A stretch of DNA of 44,925 nt, taken from Magnetococcales bacterium WMHbinv6. Lineage in GTDB: Bacteria > Pseudomonadota > Magnetococcia > Magnetococcales > Magnetaquicoccaceae. The notes below the pieces were generated by a model, which was given only the letters and a program-made list of their open reading frames with translations, had not been told where the DNA came from and made no database searches. The stretch is taken from NCBI GenBank assembly GCA_002753135.1, contig PDZV01000030.1, positions 1-44,925 of the forward strand, written 5' to 3'. A program made the position numbers and the translations under genes. Shown here piece by piece: positions 25,021 through 32,566 of the stretch; position 1 is the stretch's first letter; each line of letters begins with the position of its first letter.

Positions 25021-26511
25021 TTACTCCAGCCCCTGTTGCACCCGCGCCACGGCACGAAAGATGGCACGGGCCTTTTCGCGGGTCTCTTCGTATTCCCGTT
25101 CCGGCAGAGAGTCGGCAACGATACCGGCCCCGGTTTGTACGTAGAGGGTATTCTCCTTGATGAGTGCGGTACGAATGGTGATGGCCAGGTCCATATTGCC
25201 GGAAAAAGAGAGATAGCCGACGGTTCCGGCATAGGGACCACGCCGGGAAACCTCCAGTTCGTCGATAATTTCCATGGCGCGAATTTTTGGTGCCCCGCTG
25301 ACCGTGCCCGCCGGAAAGGTGGCCGCCACCACCGCCAAAGGGTCGAGCCCCTCTTTGAGTCGCCCTTCGACGTTGGAGACAATGTGCATGACGTGCGAAT
25401 AGCGTTCGATGACAAACCGTTCGGTGACCCGCACGCTGCCGAACTGCGAGACACGCCCCAGATCGTTGCGCCCCAGATCGACCAGCATGATATGTTCTGC
25501 CAACTCTTTTGGGTCGGCAAGCAGCTCTTTTTCCAGGGCCAGATCCTGTTCCGGAGTCACACCCCGGCGGCGTGTGCCCGCGATGGGACGCACCGTTACC
25601 ACATCCCCCTCCTGCCGCACAAGAATTTCCGGGCTGGAGCCGACCAGGGAAAATTCACCCAGGCGCAGCAGAAAGAGATAAGGGGAGGGATTGCTGGCCC
25701 GCAAAGCCCGGTAGAGGGAGACAGGCGATTGATGAAACGGTGTCGAAAAACGTTGCGACAGCACCACCTGAAAAATATCCCCGGCGCGAATATACTCCTT
25801 GGCGGTTTCCACCGCCTGTTTGAACTGTTCGGCAGACATTTCGCAGTGAAATTCCTGCTCTTCCACCGCCTGCACCGGCACCAGAGGCTGTGCCGGCACC
25901 ACCCGCTGCAACCGTTGCACAATCTGCTGGATACGGGCGCAGGCCTGTTGGTAGAGGCTGTCGAGAGAAACCTCTGGATCGATAAAGGTATTGGCCACCA
26001 CCTTGAGCTTACCCAGCAGATTATCGAAGATCAGCACCAGATCGGCGAGCAGAAACAGTGCATCCGGGGTTTGCAGGGTATGGGGGTTGTTGTCTGGAAT
26101 AGTTTCAAAAGCGCGGATCATGTCGTAGCCGAAGTAGCCGACCGCCCCGCCATGAAAACGCGGCAAATCCCCCACCGCCACCGGCTGGTACTGCCCCATG
26201 AACTGGCGCAGGCGATCAATCGGGTCAACTTCGATACTGGTTTGGCTGGGTTGGTTCTGGTATTGGATGGTCACCTCTTTGCCGGTGATAGAAAAAATCG
26301 CCGAAGGTTGAATACCGAGAATACTGTACCGCCCCCACTTTTCCCCACCCTGGACCGACTCCAGCAGGAAAGCGTAGGGTTCATTTTCGGCCACCTTGAG
26401 GAAGGCGGAGACAGGGGTATCCAGGTCTGCCATGATCTCCTGGTAGACAGGAACCAGGTTGCCCTGTTCGGCCAACTGCCGGAATTCGGAAAGAGAAGGT
26501 GTCATCATCAT
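25021..26511 (-). CDS. trpE: Anthranilate synthase component I
   Basis: A 496-residue chorismate-utilising enzyme making anthranilate from chorismate. Three successive ATG codons lie at 26511, 26508 and 26505; I give the first, but no strong ribosome binding site decides between them. The N-terminal tryptophan-binding region has PYAFLLESVQGGEKWGRYS. The catalytic domain has IRAGDIFQVVLSQRF, PSPYLFLL, RPIAGTRRRG, DLGRNDLGRV and GTVSGAPKIRAME. It is the first gene of the trp unit, and the region upstream shares a divergent spacer with tRNA-Ala. No Trp-rich leader peptide was found. Confidence 0.96.
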   Translation of the reverse strand: MMMTPSLSEFRQLAEQGNLVPVYQEIMADLDTPVSAFLKVAENEPYAFLLESVQGGEKWGRYSILGIQPSAIFSITGKEVTIQYQNQPSQTSIEVDPIDRLRQFMGQYQPVAVGDLPRFHGGAVGYFGYDMIRAFETIPDNNPHTLQTPDALFLLADLVLIFDNLLGKLKVVANTFIDPEVSLDSLYQQACARIQQIVQRLQRVVPAQPLVPVQAVEEQEFHCEMSAEQFKQAVETAKEYIRAGDIFQVVLSQRFSTPFHQSPVSLYRALRASNPSPYLFLLRLGEFSLVGSSPEILVRQEGDVVTVRPIAGTRRRGVTPEQDLALEKELLADPKELAEHIMLVDLGRNDLGRVSQFGSVRVTERFVIERYSHVMHIVSNVEGRLKEGLDPLAVVAATFPAGTVSGAPKIRAMEIIDELEVSRRGPYAGTVGYLSFSGNMDLAITIRTALIKENTLYVQTGAGIVADSLPEREYEETREKARAIFRAVARVQQGLE

Positions 26512-26639
26512 GTACGTCACTTTAACACGCACCGGCCACAAAATCACCCCCTGCTATCGCGCCATCGATCAATTTTCACCCCCTCCGCCCCACACCGTTA
26601 AAAAAAGCTGCCGATCCACTCCCCCCTCAAAAAAAGCTC

Positions 26640-26668
26640 TTGACACAGCCCGGTCGCTTGGTTTAGAT
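26640..26668 (+). promoter_or_regulatory. Promoter of tRNA-Ala
   Basis: TTGACA (26640-26645), a 17-base spacer and TTAGAT (26663-26668) precede the tRNA by 13 bases. The GC-rich sequence after the -10 (tccgggcc) is the discriminator type typical of stringently controlled tRNA and rRNA promoters. Confidence 0.85.
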
Positions 26669-26681
26669 TCCGGGCCTTGTT

Positions 26682-26757
<76 letters not shown>

Positions 26758-26785
26758 ATCTTTAAGTTGTGAAATTGATATCTTC

Positions 26786-26814
26786 AAAGGCCGCCCTCCA
26801 CAGCGGCCTTTTTT
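26786..26814 (+). terminator. Intrinsic terminator after tRNA-Ala
   Basis: aaaggccgc (26786-26794) pairs with gcggccttt (26803-26811) around an 8-base loop, followed by a run of T. It lies 28 bases after the tRNA 3' end. Confidence 0.9.
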
Positions 26815-27325
26815 GTTGGAAATTCGTCAATATTTTCAAAGGTTACGGAGGAGTGTCTGTTTCCAACCCCTCCTCCGCGAGGTCGGCCAACGCATAACCC
26901 TGGCTAAATACCGACAAGTTTTCTCTCTCCCTATCACCTTCCGAGGACTTCTGCCGGTCCGTCCTCAGGGCCTGCCGAGGCCGTCCTCGTCATAGAAAAT
27001 CAATTGGTTACGCGATTGCGGGTTGTTGGCCCGTTTCGATCCCCATTCGCACCGTGTGGGGGGCGAGGATGACTGGGAGCGAAGTGGGCGACCTTGGACG
27101 TAGCATGAAAAAAAGTTCTTGAAAGAATCTTTTTGGTTGATATAGTTGAGGGTATCAACACTTTTACTGATGTGTGAGCAGCAAAATTTGGTGATTTATA
27201 ATTTAGTTGATTTTCATGGTAATCGGGGGAATTCGGGAGACACCCACCTTAAATTCTCTGCCATAATGAATTGAGTGGAGTATCCTCCAGTCCATCTACG
27301 GGAAAGCAAATGAAAGGATTACGAC
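26815..27325. other. Non-coding start of the right accessory region
   Basis: About 510 bases without a convincing gene on either strand. It holds a possible sigma70-like promoter: TTGAAA (27119-27124), 16-base spacer, TATAGT (27141-27146). There is a small palindrome (ttcttgaaagaa) at the promoter's -35, and the first copy of the gaattcggg repeat family begins near 27229. The rest shows no clear structure and may be decayed mobile DNA. Confidence 0.5.
27229..27280 (+). repeat. gaattcggg-family repeat, copy A
   Basis: It begins gaattcgggagacaccc and continues through ctctgccataatgaattg, closely matching copies B (30654) and C (31886) in the same orientation. It precedes the interrupted TIR-domain gene by about 45 bases. 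Similar sequences are, as far as I recall, associated with REP-type or IS200-like mobile elements. Confidence 0.75.
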
Positions 27326-27378
27326 ATGGCTAGATGCACAGCACCTGTAAAAGGCCATCGCACAGCCAGCGCTGCAGC
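27326..27378 (+). pseudogene. 5' fragment of TIR-domain gene, cut by IS21 element
   Basis: Starts at ATG 27326 after aagga (7 bases upstream) and encodes MARCTAPVKGHRTASAA before the IS begins. Removing the IS and one copy of the 5-base target duplication joins this reading frame, with no frameshift, to the TIR-domain ORF at 29973-30621. The restored N-terminus carries a cysteine pair (C4 and the DCPACG motif) like a small zinc ribbon. So this is the original beginning of that gene. Confidence 0.85.
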
Positions 27379-27530
27379 TGTCAATAGCCGCCCATACTGT
27401 ACCACTTGATGTTCACCCAATATGTACCACTGATGATCGGGCATAGTGTACCAACTCTGACTTTCCTTAATCTGACTCATGATTCAATCTGTTCTCTTGG
27501 AATTGACTCTTCTTTCCAGGAGGCAACATC

Positions 27531-29105
27531 ATGGCAGGAAAGGGAAAGACCGTGTTTGATATCAAGGAATTGGTTCGTCGACTGAGGTTGGGACAAACAG
27601 AACGAGCCATTGGTCGGCAGATGGGGTTTCATCGCGTAACAGTCAAGAAATACAGACAGTTGGCAGAAAGTCACGGTTGGCTTGAGAAGGATACAGGCTT
27701 GCCAGAACCGGAAGTGATTGCCAGAGTTATGCACAAACTGAAACCTGCTACGACTATGGTACATGAGGTTTCCAGCGTGGAACCGTACAGGGTGTTGGCT
27801 GAAGCGCTCTTGCAGGATGGCGAGATGTCTGCGAGCGTTGTTTATCAACGACTTGCTGATAATGGCTATCTTGGCAGCTATTCCAGTGTGCGCCGTTTTA
27901 TAGCCAAATTGCGCGGCCCGACAATTCCGGAAGGATTTTGCCGGATTGAAGTGGCGCCTGGCAGCGAAGCGCAGGTTGATTTTGGCTATGTTGGCAAACT
28001 GTTCGATCCGATCAAGCAGATTGAACGTTCTGGTTGGGTGTTTGTGATGACGCTATCACACAGTCGCCACATGTTTGTGAAGATCGTTTTTGACCAATCA
28101 TCCTGGAGTTGGTTGCAATTGCACCGGGAGGCGTTTGAATTTTTCGGCGGCGTACCGGGAAAAGTTGTTCTGGACAATCTGAAAGCAGCGATTGTCAAGG
28201 CTGCGATTCATGATCCCCAGATACAAAGAAGCTACCGGGATCAGGCGGAATATTATGGTTTTATCGTGGATCCGAATCGTCCTCGCACCCCACGTCACAA
28301 GGGCAAGGTTGAACGCAGCGTTCGCTATATCAAGCAGAATTTCATGCCTGGCCGCCGATTTCGTGATATTGACGATGCCAACGAACAGTTGCAGCAGTGG
28401 AACAATGAAAAAGCGGGATGTCGGGTGCATGGTACAACCGGTTGGAAACCGCAGGAACAGTTTGCATCCGTTGAGCAATCGGCCTTGCTGCCCTTGCCAT
28501 CGACACGCTGGGAACCAAGTCTGTGGAAAGAGGTCAAACTGCAGTCGGATTGCTATCTGAATGTTGAGAAGTCGTTTTATTCTGCACCATTTCGTCTGAT
28601 TGACCAGTCGCTGATGGTGCAGGTAACCCCTGATTCTGTGCGCATCTTCCATGGTCTGGAATTGGTGGCAACGCACCCTCGGGCACAGGTGCCCAGGAGT
28701 CGGGTTGCCAATCAGGATCACTTTCCACCCCACAAGGTGGCGCTGCTCAAGGCCACCCCGCAATGGTGTCTCAAGAAAGCGGAAGAGATCGGCCCGGCCT
28801 GCCTGGAATGGATGCAGAGATATTTGTCAGACCCGGTGATGGAGAAGGTTCGTTCCGGGTTTATCGCCTTGAGTCTGGCTGAAAAATTTACTTCCCAGCG
28901 TTTGGAAATGGCATGCCGACGCGCCTTGGACTTTGACGAGATCGGTTTTGCGACTCTCAAGCGCATTCTGGAACGTGGCCTGGATCAAGAACCTTGGGCA
29001 AATCTCCTGCATCCGGCACCGCTTGCCGCAATCATTCCAATACCGACACCGCGTTATACCAGGGATGTGAGCCACTATTTTGCGGATCGCCAGGAGGTGT
29101 TGTGA
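27531..29105 (+). CDS. istA: IS21 transposase IstA
   Basis: A 524-residue DDE transposase. An N-terminal HTH (RRLRLGQTERAIGRQMGFH) is followed by the RNase H-like core with D150 (AQVDFGY), D215 (VVLDNLKAA) and E261 (KGKVERSVRYIKQN). The C-terminal region binds DNA. ATG is preceded by aggag. It works with the ATPase IstB, whose ATG overlaps its stop codon. Confidence 0.96.
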   Translation: MAGKGKTVFDIKELVRRLRLGQTERAIGRQMGFHRVTVKKYRQLAESHGWLEKDTGLPEPEVIARVMHKLKPATTMVHEVSSVEPYRVLAEALLQDGEMSASVVYQRLADNGYLGSYSSVRRFIAKLRGPTIPEGFCRIEVAPGSEAQVDFGYVGKLFDPIKQIERSGWVFVMTLSHSRHMFVKIVFDQSSWSWLQLHREAFEFFGGVPGKVVLDNLKAAIVKAAIHDPQIQRSYRDQAEYYGFIVDPNRPRTPRHKGKVERSVRYIKQNFMPGRRFRDIDDANEQLQQWNNEKAGCRVHGTTGWKPQEQFASVEQSALLPLPSTRWEPSLWKEVKLQSDCYLNVEKSFYSAPFRLIDQSLMVQVTPDSVRIFHGLELVATHPRAQVPRSRVANQDHFPPHKVALLKATPQWCLKKAEEIGPACLEWMQRYLSDPVMEKVRSGFIALSLAEKFTSQRLEMACRRALDFDEIGFATLKRILERGLDQEPWANLLHPAPLAAIIPIPTPRYTRDVSHYFADRQEVL

Positions 29106-29881
29106 TGATACAGCAGCATCACCTGGAACCTAAACTCAAACGTCTACGATTGTCCGGCATGCTGGAAACGTTGGAAGATCGGACCGTTCAGGCCGTTGAC
29201 AGCAAGATTTCCTATACGGATTTTCTGGAGCGTTTGCTGGAAGATGAAATCGAGAGACGTGAACAGAAACAGTTGGCGCTGCGCCTGAGAAGAGCGGGAT
29301 TTGATCCGAGCAAGACATTGGAAACCTTTGACTTCTCTTTCAATCCTGGCATAAACCGGCAGGCAATTCAGGAACTGTCCACGTGTGGTTTTGTAGTCCG
29401 CAAAGAAAACGTTTTGATTTATGGCCAGACGGGTGTTGGCAAGTCGCACTTGGCAGTTGCCCTTGGTCACTCAGCATGCCGGAAAGGCATGGATGTACTT
29501 TTTCTCAACGTTCACCAGATGCTGGCACATCTCAATGCGGGTCGTGCCGATGGTTCGTACCAGAAAAGGCTGGCAGCCTACTTGCGAACAGATCTGCTGG
29601 TAATGGACGATTTGGGACTGCGTCCCATATCAGCAGTCGGTGCTGAAGATTTGTACGAGGTGATCAGGGGACGCTACGAACAGGGTGCAATCGTAGTAAC
29701 CAGCAATCGAGCGCCGGAAGAGTGGTCTGTTTGTTTCTCAGACCCCCTGCTGGCAAATGCCGCCTTGGATCGGATCAACCACCATGCCCATCATGTGGAG
29801 ATTACCGGTTCCAGTTATCGGGCACATGGCAAGCGGAAGCAGGAATTGATTAAAATGGGTGGACAACGCAAGACGCAGTAA
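29105..29881 (+). CDS. istB: IS21 helper ATPase IstB
   Basis: A 258-residue AAA+ ATPase that assembles at the target and activates IstA. Walker A is GQTGVGKSHLA, Walker B is LLVMDDLGLRP and the sensor region is VVTSNRAPEEW. ATG 29105 overlaps the istA stop (TGATG), with aggaggt just upstream; a GTG three bases earlier is an alternative. Length is standard for the family. Confidence 0.95.
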   Translation: MIQQHHLEPKLKRLRLSGMLETLEDRTVQAVDSKISYTDFLERLLEDEIERREQKQLALRLRRAGFDPSKTLETFDFSFNPGINRQAIQELSTCGFVVRKENVLIYGQTGVGKSHLAVALGHSACRKGMDVLFLNVHQMLAHLNAGRADGSYQKRLAAYLRTDLLVMDDLGLRPISAVGAEDLYEVIRGRYEQGAIVVTSNRAPEEWSVCFSDPLLANAALDRINHHAHHVEITGSSYRAHGKRKQELIKMGGQRKTQ

Positions 29882-29940
29882 CCGACGGGTCGGATTAGGG
29901 AAAAGTCAGTTGCCAAAGTGGTACAGTATGGCCGAACAGG

Positions 29941-30621
29941 GTGGTACAGTATGGGCGGCTATTGACAGCAGCGGACTGTCCTGCATGCGGTAGTCGCTAC
30001 GTCCGCACCAGCAGCTTCGAGCCGTATCCGCCCTCATTCTCCTACCCTTCCATGGGCAGCAGCAGTGGCGGCAGTGGTAGTGTTGGCAGGTCTAGCAGCA
30101 GTTCAAAACCTCGATGGTCGAGAGCGAGTTCGTTCGTGTCGTACACGTTTGCCCAAATCCAGTCACTCACTCCAATCCGCCAAACCGTTGAGACGCGAGC
30201 AGCGGAGCAACCTGACCTTCGCGACGTCTTCCTGTGCCACGCGTGGGACGACCGGCAGGGGCCAGCCAAAGAACTGCACGATTTGCTCGTGGCGGCTGGG
30301 GTCAAAGTGTGGTTCAGTGAGAAGGACCTTGGCCTCGGCGTGCCGATGATGCGTGCTATCGACAAGGGCTTAGCGAATTCGCGAATTGGGCTTGTGTTGG
30401 TTACCCCCGCGCTGCTAGCCCGCCTCCCAATAGAGAGCGTCGCCGACAAAGAGCTTTCGGCCCTCCTTGCTGGCAACAAGCTCGTTCCCATCGTGCACAA
30501 CACGACGTATGAATCTCTGCGCAATGTCAGCCCGTTGCTCGCCTCTCGAACTGGCCTTGACACTGCGGAAGATTCAATGGCGATGGTCGCGACAAAGATC
30601 GCCGAACTGGTTGCTATCTAG
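29941..30621 (+). CDS. TIR-domain protein, 3' part reopened by IS end
   Basis: The original gene was cut by the IS21 element, but a GTG at 29941 within the right inverted repeat opens the same frame, giving a 226-residue product. Contents: zinc-ribbon remnant DCPACGSRY; a Ser/Gly-rich linker; then from about residue 95 a TIR domain (LRDVFLCHAWDDR, VKVWFSEKDLGLGVPMMRAIDKGL, IGLVLVTPALL). VADKELSALL aligns by eye with the helix bearing the catalytic glutamate of TIR NADases. Stand-alone bacterial TIR proteins often deplete NAD or make signals in phage defence; that is inference here. No ribosome binding site is obvious for the new start, so it may be silent. Confidence 0.75.
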   Translation: MVQYGRLLTAADCPACGSRYVRTSSFEPYPPSFSYPSMGSSSGGSGSVGRSSSSSKPRWSRASSFVSYTFAQIQSLTPIRQTVETRAAEQPDLRDVFLCHAWDDRQGPAKELHDLLVAAGVKVWFSEKDLGLGVPMMRAIDKGLANSRIGLVLVTPALLARLPIESVADKELSALLAGNKLVPIVHNTTYESLRNVSPLLASRTGLDTAEDSMAMVATKIAELVAI

Positions 30622-30653
30622 CCTACACAGTCACTTTTTCTTCCTATGTGAGA

Positions 30654-30743
30654 GAATTCGGGGGGCAGCCACCTTAATTCCTCTGCCGTAATGAATTGGA
30701 ATTCGGGGGACACATAAGGGAATTCGGGAGACACATTACTCAA
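30654..30743 (+). repeat. gaattcggg-family repeats, copies B1-B3
   Basis: Three units in a row: gaattcggggggcagcc at 30654 continuing to about 30699, gaattcgggggacacat at 30699, and gaattcgggagacacatt at 30720. All run in the same direction as copies A and C. They start 33 bases after the TIR gene's stop and precede the membrane-protein gene. Confidence 0.8.
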
Positions 30744-30850
30744 TGTCTGACATCACCTTAGGTGAATCTGATGAGATGACAACGGAATTTCGCCATTTCT
30801 AAAGCCCACTACTTTGCCAGATCGCATTTACTATAATAGAGGAACAAAGA

Positions 30851-31876
30851 TTGGAAACACCAATACAACAAATTGACATTGACAAATTTCTAGGAAAATT
30901 TCCTGTGTATTTGGCCACCGCTTCATCAGTTATATATTTTTTAGGATATATAGTTATTACAAGTTATTTGTCGGCAAATGGCATCTATGAGCAACCATTG
31001 CTTGGCACAAAATATTTAACTACAGGGGTTCTTGCCATAATAATGCTTCTTTATTGTTATTTTTTTGTCATACGTAAATTTGCCAACAGATTAATACAAA
31101 GCAAACAAACATACAATAACAAAGGAAAATTATTTTCTTTATATATCTTTTTATTGCATGCAACTGAATTATTATTCTTATGCTATTCTGCTTCTTGTTT
31201 TATACTGATGCTTGTTGGTCATCATGAATATACAATCATAGTGGCGTCACTAATCAGCGTAAAATTAATGCTAATGCCTGATCCAAAATATACACTGACT
31301 AATAGATTTTCTCACATGCACAATTTTGTTTATATTGTTGTTTCAATATGGATTATTATTATTTGCACTGTCTATGGAATAAAATATAAGCCATTATTTT
31401 CGTTAGCCTCTGTATTTTTTACTATAACTCTTGTTTGGGTGGTGGTTGCTAATTCTGACACATGGAAAGCGAATGCTGATAAATTATATAATATATTCTT
31501 TATATTTATCTATATTATGTCAGGAATGATAGCGTTCGGCACAACTGTCTACGAATATATCAATCCGCAGTTTGGTGGCTCTTTACCGGCACAAGTTTCT
31601 GTAATTCTTGCTCAAGATGCCGACGAGAAAATTATACAATTATTTAAAAGAAACGAAGGCAATCTGTTTCTTGTGTTAGAGACTGAAACGCGAACTATTC
31701 TCAAGATAGGAGATTCAGAAGAATATATCGGTTACTATCAGATTGACAAGAAATTAATCAAAGGATTATTATTTCACCCTACCAAAAATTCACTTAATCA
31801 AGTAAAATCTTCATCAGGCTCTACTGGGCAATGGCAAAATGATTTTATTAATATAGTTAAATTTAATTTTCAATAA
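30851..31876 (+). CDS. AT-rich multi-pass membrane protein, unknown function
   Basis: A 341-residue protein with a TTG start at 30851, preceded by agagga. About seven hydrophobic segments are seen: around residues 20-38, 58-75, 95-125, 128-137, 155-172, 182-200 and 213-230. A ~110-residue soluble C-terminal domain follows (LPAQVSVILAQDADEKIIQLF...). The sequence is far richer in A and T than all neighbouring genes, so it is recently acquired. It resembles, from memory, unnamed membrane proteins of genomic islands that begin with a GYIVI-SYLS segment. It lies between two repeats of the same family. A sensor or effector role in a defence cassette is possible but unproven. Confidence 0.75.
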   Translation: METPIQQIDIDKFLGKFPVYLATASSVIYFLGYIVITSYLSANGIYEQPLLGTKYLTTGVLAIIMLLYCYFFVIRKFANRLIQSKQTYNNKGKLFSLYIFLLHATELLFLCYSASCFILMLVGHHEYTIIVASLISVKLMLMPDPKYTLTNRFSHMHNFVYIVVSIWIIIICTVYGIKYKPLFSLASVFFTITLVWVVVANSDTWKANADKLYNIFFIFIYIMSGMIAFGTTVYEYINPQFGGSLPAQVSVILAQDADEKIIQLFKRNEGNLFLVLETETRTILKIGDSEEYIGYYQIDKKLIKGLLFHPTKNSLNQVKSSSGSTGQWQNDFINIVKFNFQ

Positions 31877-31885
31877 AGTTCTCGC

Positions 31886-31935
31886 GAATTCGGGGGGCAG
31901 CCACCATAATTCCTCTGCCATAGTGAATCGAGTGG
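31886..31935 (+). repeat. gaattcggg-family repeat, copy C
   Basis: Starts gaattcggggggcagcc and contains cctctgccatagtgaatcg. It is nearly identical to copy B1 over its first 40 bases and begins 10 bases after the membrane-protein stop. Together B and C bracket that gene as direct repeats. Confidence 0.8.
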
Positions 31936-32066
31936 GCGGGTTCACTGCTCTCCCCTACGACGTCCAGCATCAAGCCCCGCTCAAGAAATGGACTGTTGAT
32001 GCCCCCTTCCGTCAGTGTCGGACTGGTTGATGGCTCTGGGTAACGGATCACCGGTTCCAGGCCGGC

Positions 32067-32093
32067 GTAATTCGGGTGACACCCTACTCAATT
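32067..32093 (+). repeat. gaattcggg-family repeat, short copy D
   Basis: A partial unit, gtaattcgggtgacaccc then tactcaatt. It is the last member of the repeat family and lies just before the recombinase module. Confidence 0.55.
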
Positions 32094-32130
32094 ATGCTCA
32101 TGGCTTTCGACAGACTGAGGTTGATGGTGC

Positions 32131-32544
32131 CTACGCCACGCCAACCCCGAACAACCGCTCCTGCTCCTCCCAATCCAGAGGAATCCCCGTCCGCAACTTC
32201 TCCAGGTTGATGGCGGGCGGATAGTTTCCGGCCAGAACCCGTTCGACGATCGACGGTGCCAGCACGTTCAGGCGCAGAATGCGGGCGAGGTAGGAGCGTT
32301 CTATCCCCTCCTCTTCCGCCAACTCCCGGATGGTGGCGTACTCGCCCGACTCCAGCATGCCCTGCCAGCACCGCGCCTTGACCAACGCCTTGACCATCGG
32401 ATCATCCGGCAGGGTAACGGTACTCGCCGGCGAGAACACCTCGCCATCGCCGGTGATGATCACCTTCCTGCCACCACGCCGCTTTAATTGCATGGGAATG
32501 TGAATGTGCAAAATCGTCCCGTCTTCAGAAAGACGTGCGCTCAT
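32131..32544 (-). CDS. HTH DNA-binding protein of recombinase module
   Basis: A 137-residue protein. ATG 32544 (MSARLSEDGTILHIHIP) has ggagga about 10 bases before it; longer in-frame readings overlap the recombinase gene. The C-terminal half has a ParB-like HTH: YATIRELAEEEGIERSYLARILRLNVLAP, then LDWEEQERLFG. Such genes commonly follow a DUF2924 gene and a serine recombinase in alphaproteobacterial genomes, and probably bind the module's recombination site or regulate it. Confidence 0.75.
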   Translation of the reverse strand: MSARLSEDGTILHIHIPMQLKRRGGRKVIITGDGEVFSPASTVTLPDDPMVKALVKARCWQGMLESGEYATIRELAEEEGIERSYLARILRLNVLAPSIVERVLAGNYPPAINLEKLRTGIPLDWEEQERLFGVGVA

Positions 32545-32566
32545 GATAGGCTTTTCCTCCATCCAT

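Larger units (their letters stand above)
27379..29967 (+). mobile_element. IS21-family insertion sequence, intact
   Basis: A 2589-bp element with 27-bp perfect inverted repeats (27379-27405 and 29941-29967) starting TGTCAATAGCCGCCC. It is flanked by a 5-base direct repeat gcagc (27374-27378 and 29968-29972). Extra subterminal copies of a tgtaccac motif lie inside both ends (near 27412, 27439 and 29923), as expected for IS21 transposase-binding sites. It contains full-length istA and istB. Perfect termini, an intact target duplication and two open genes point to a recent insertion. Confidence 0.95.

Noticed and set aside
24466-26601. A 711-codon open frame on the + strand opposite trpG-trpE
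   Set aside because: Lies wholly antisense to clear trp genes; its composition (His/Gln/Arg rich) is that of a codon-bias shadow and it has no family motif.
26512-26640. Possible trp leader peptide and attenuator before trpE
   Set aside because: No ORF with consecutive tryptophan codons and no convincing terminator/antiterminator pair was found in the sequence upstream of trpE.
27229-32093. Integron cassette array with attC sites
   Set aside because: Repeats lack the R' (GTTRRRY) and R'' core sites and no integron integrase is seen; cassette-like behaviour is kept only as a separate hypothesis.
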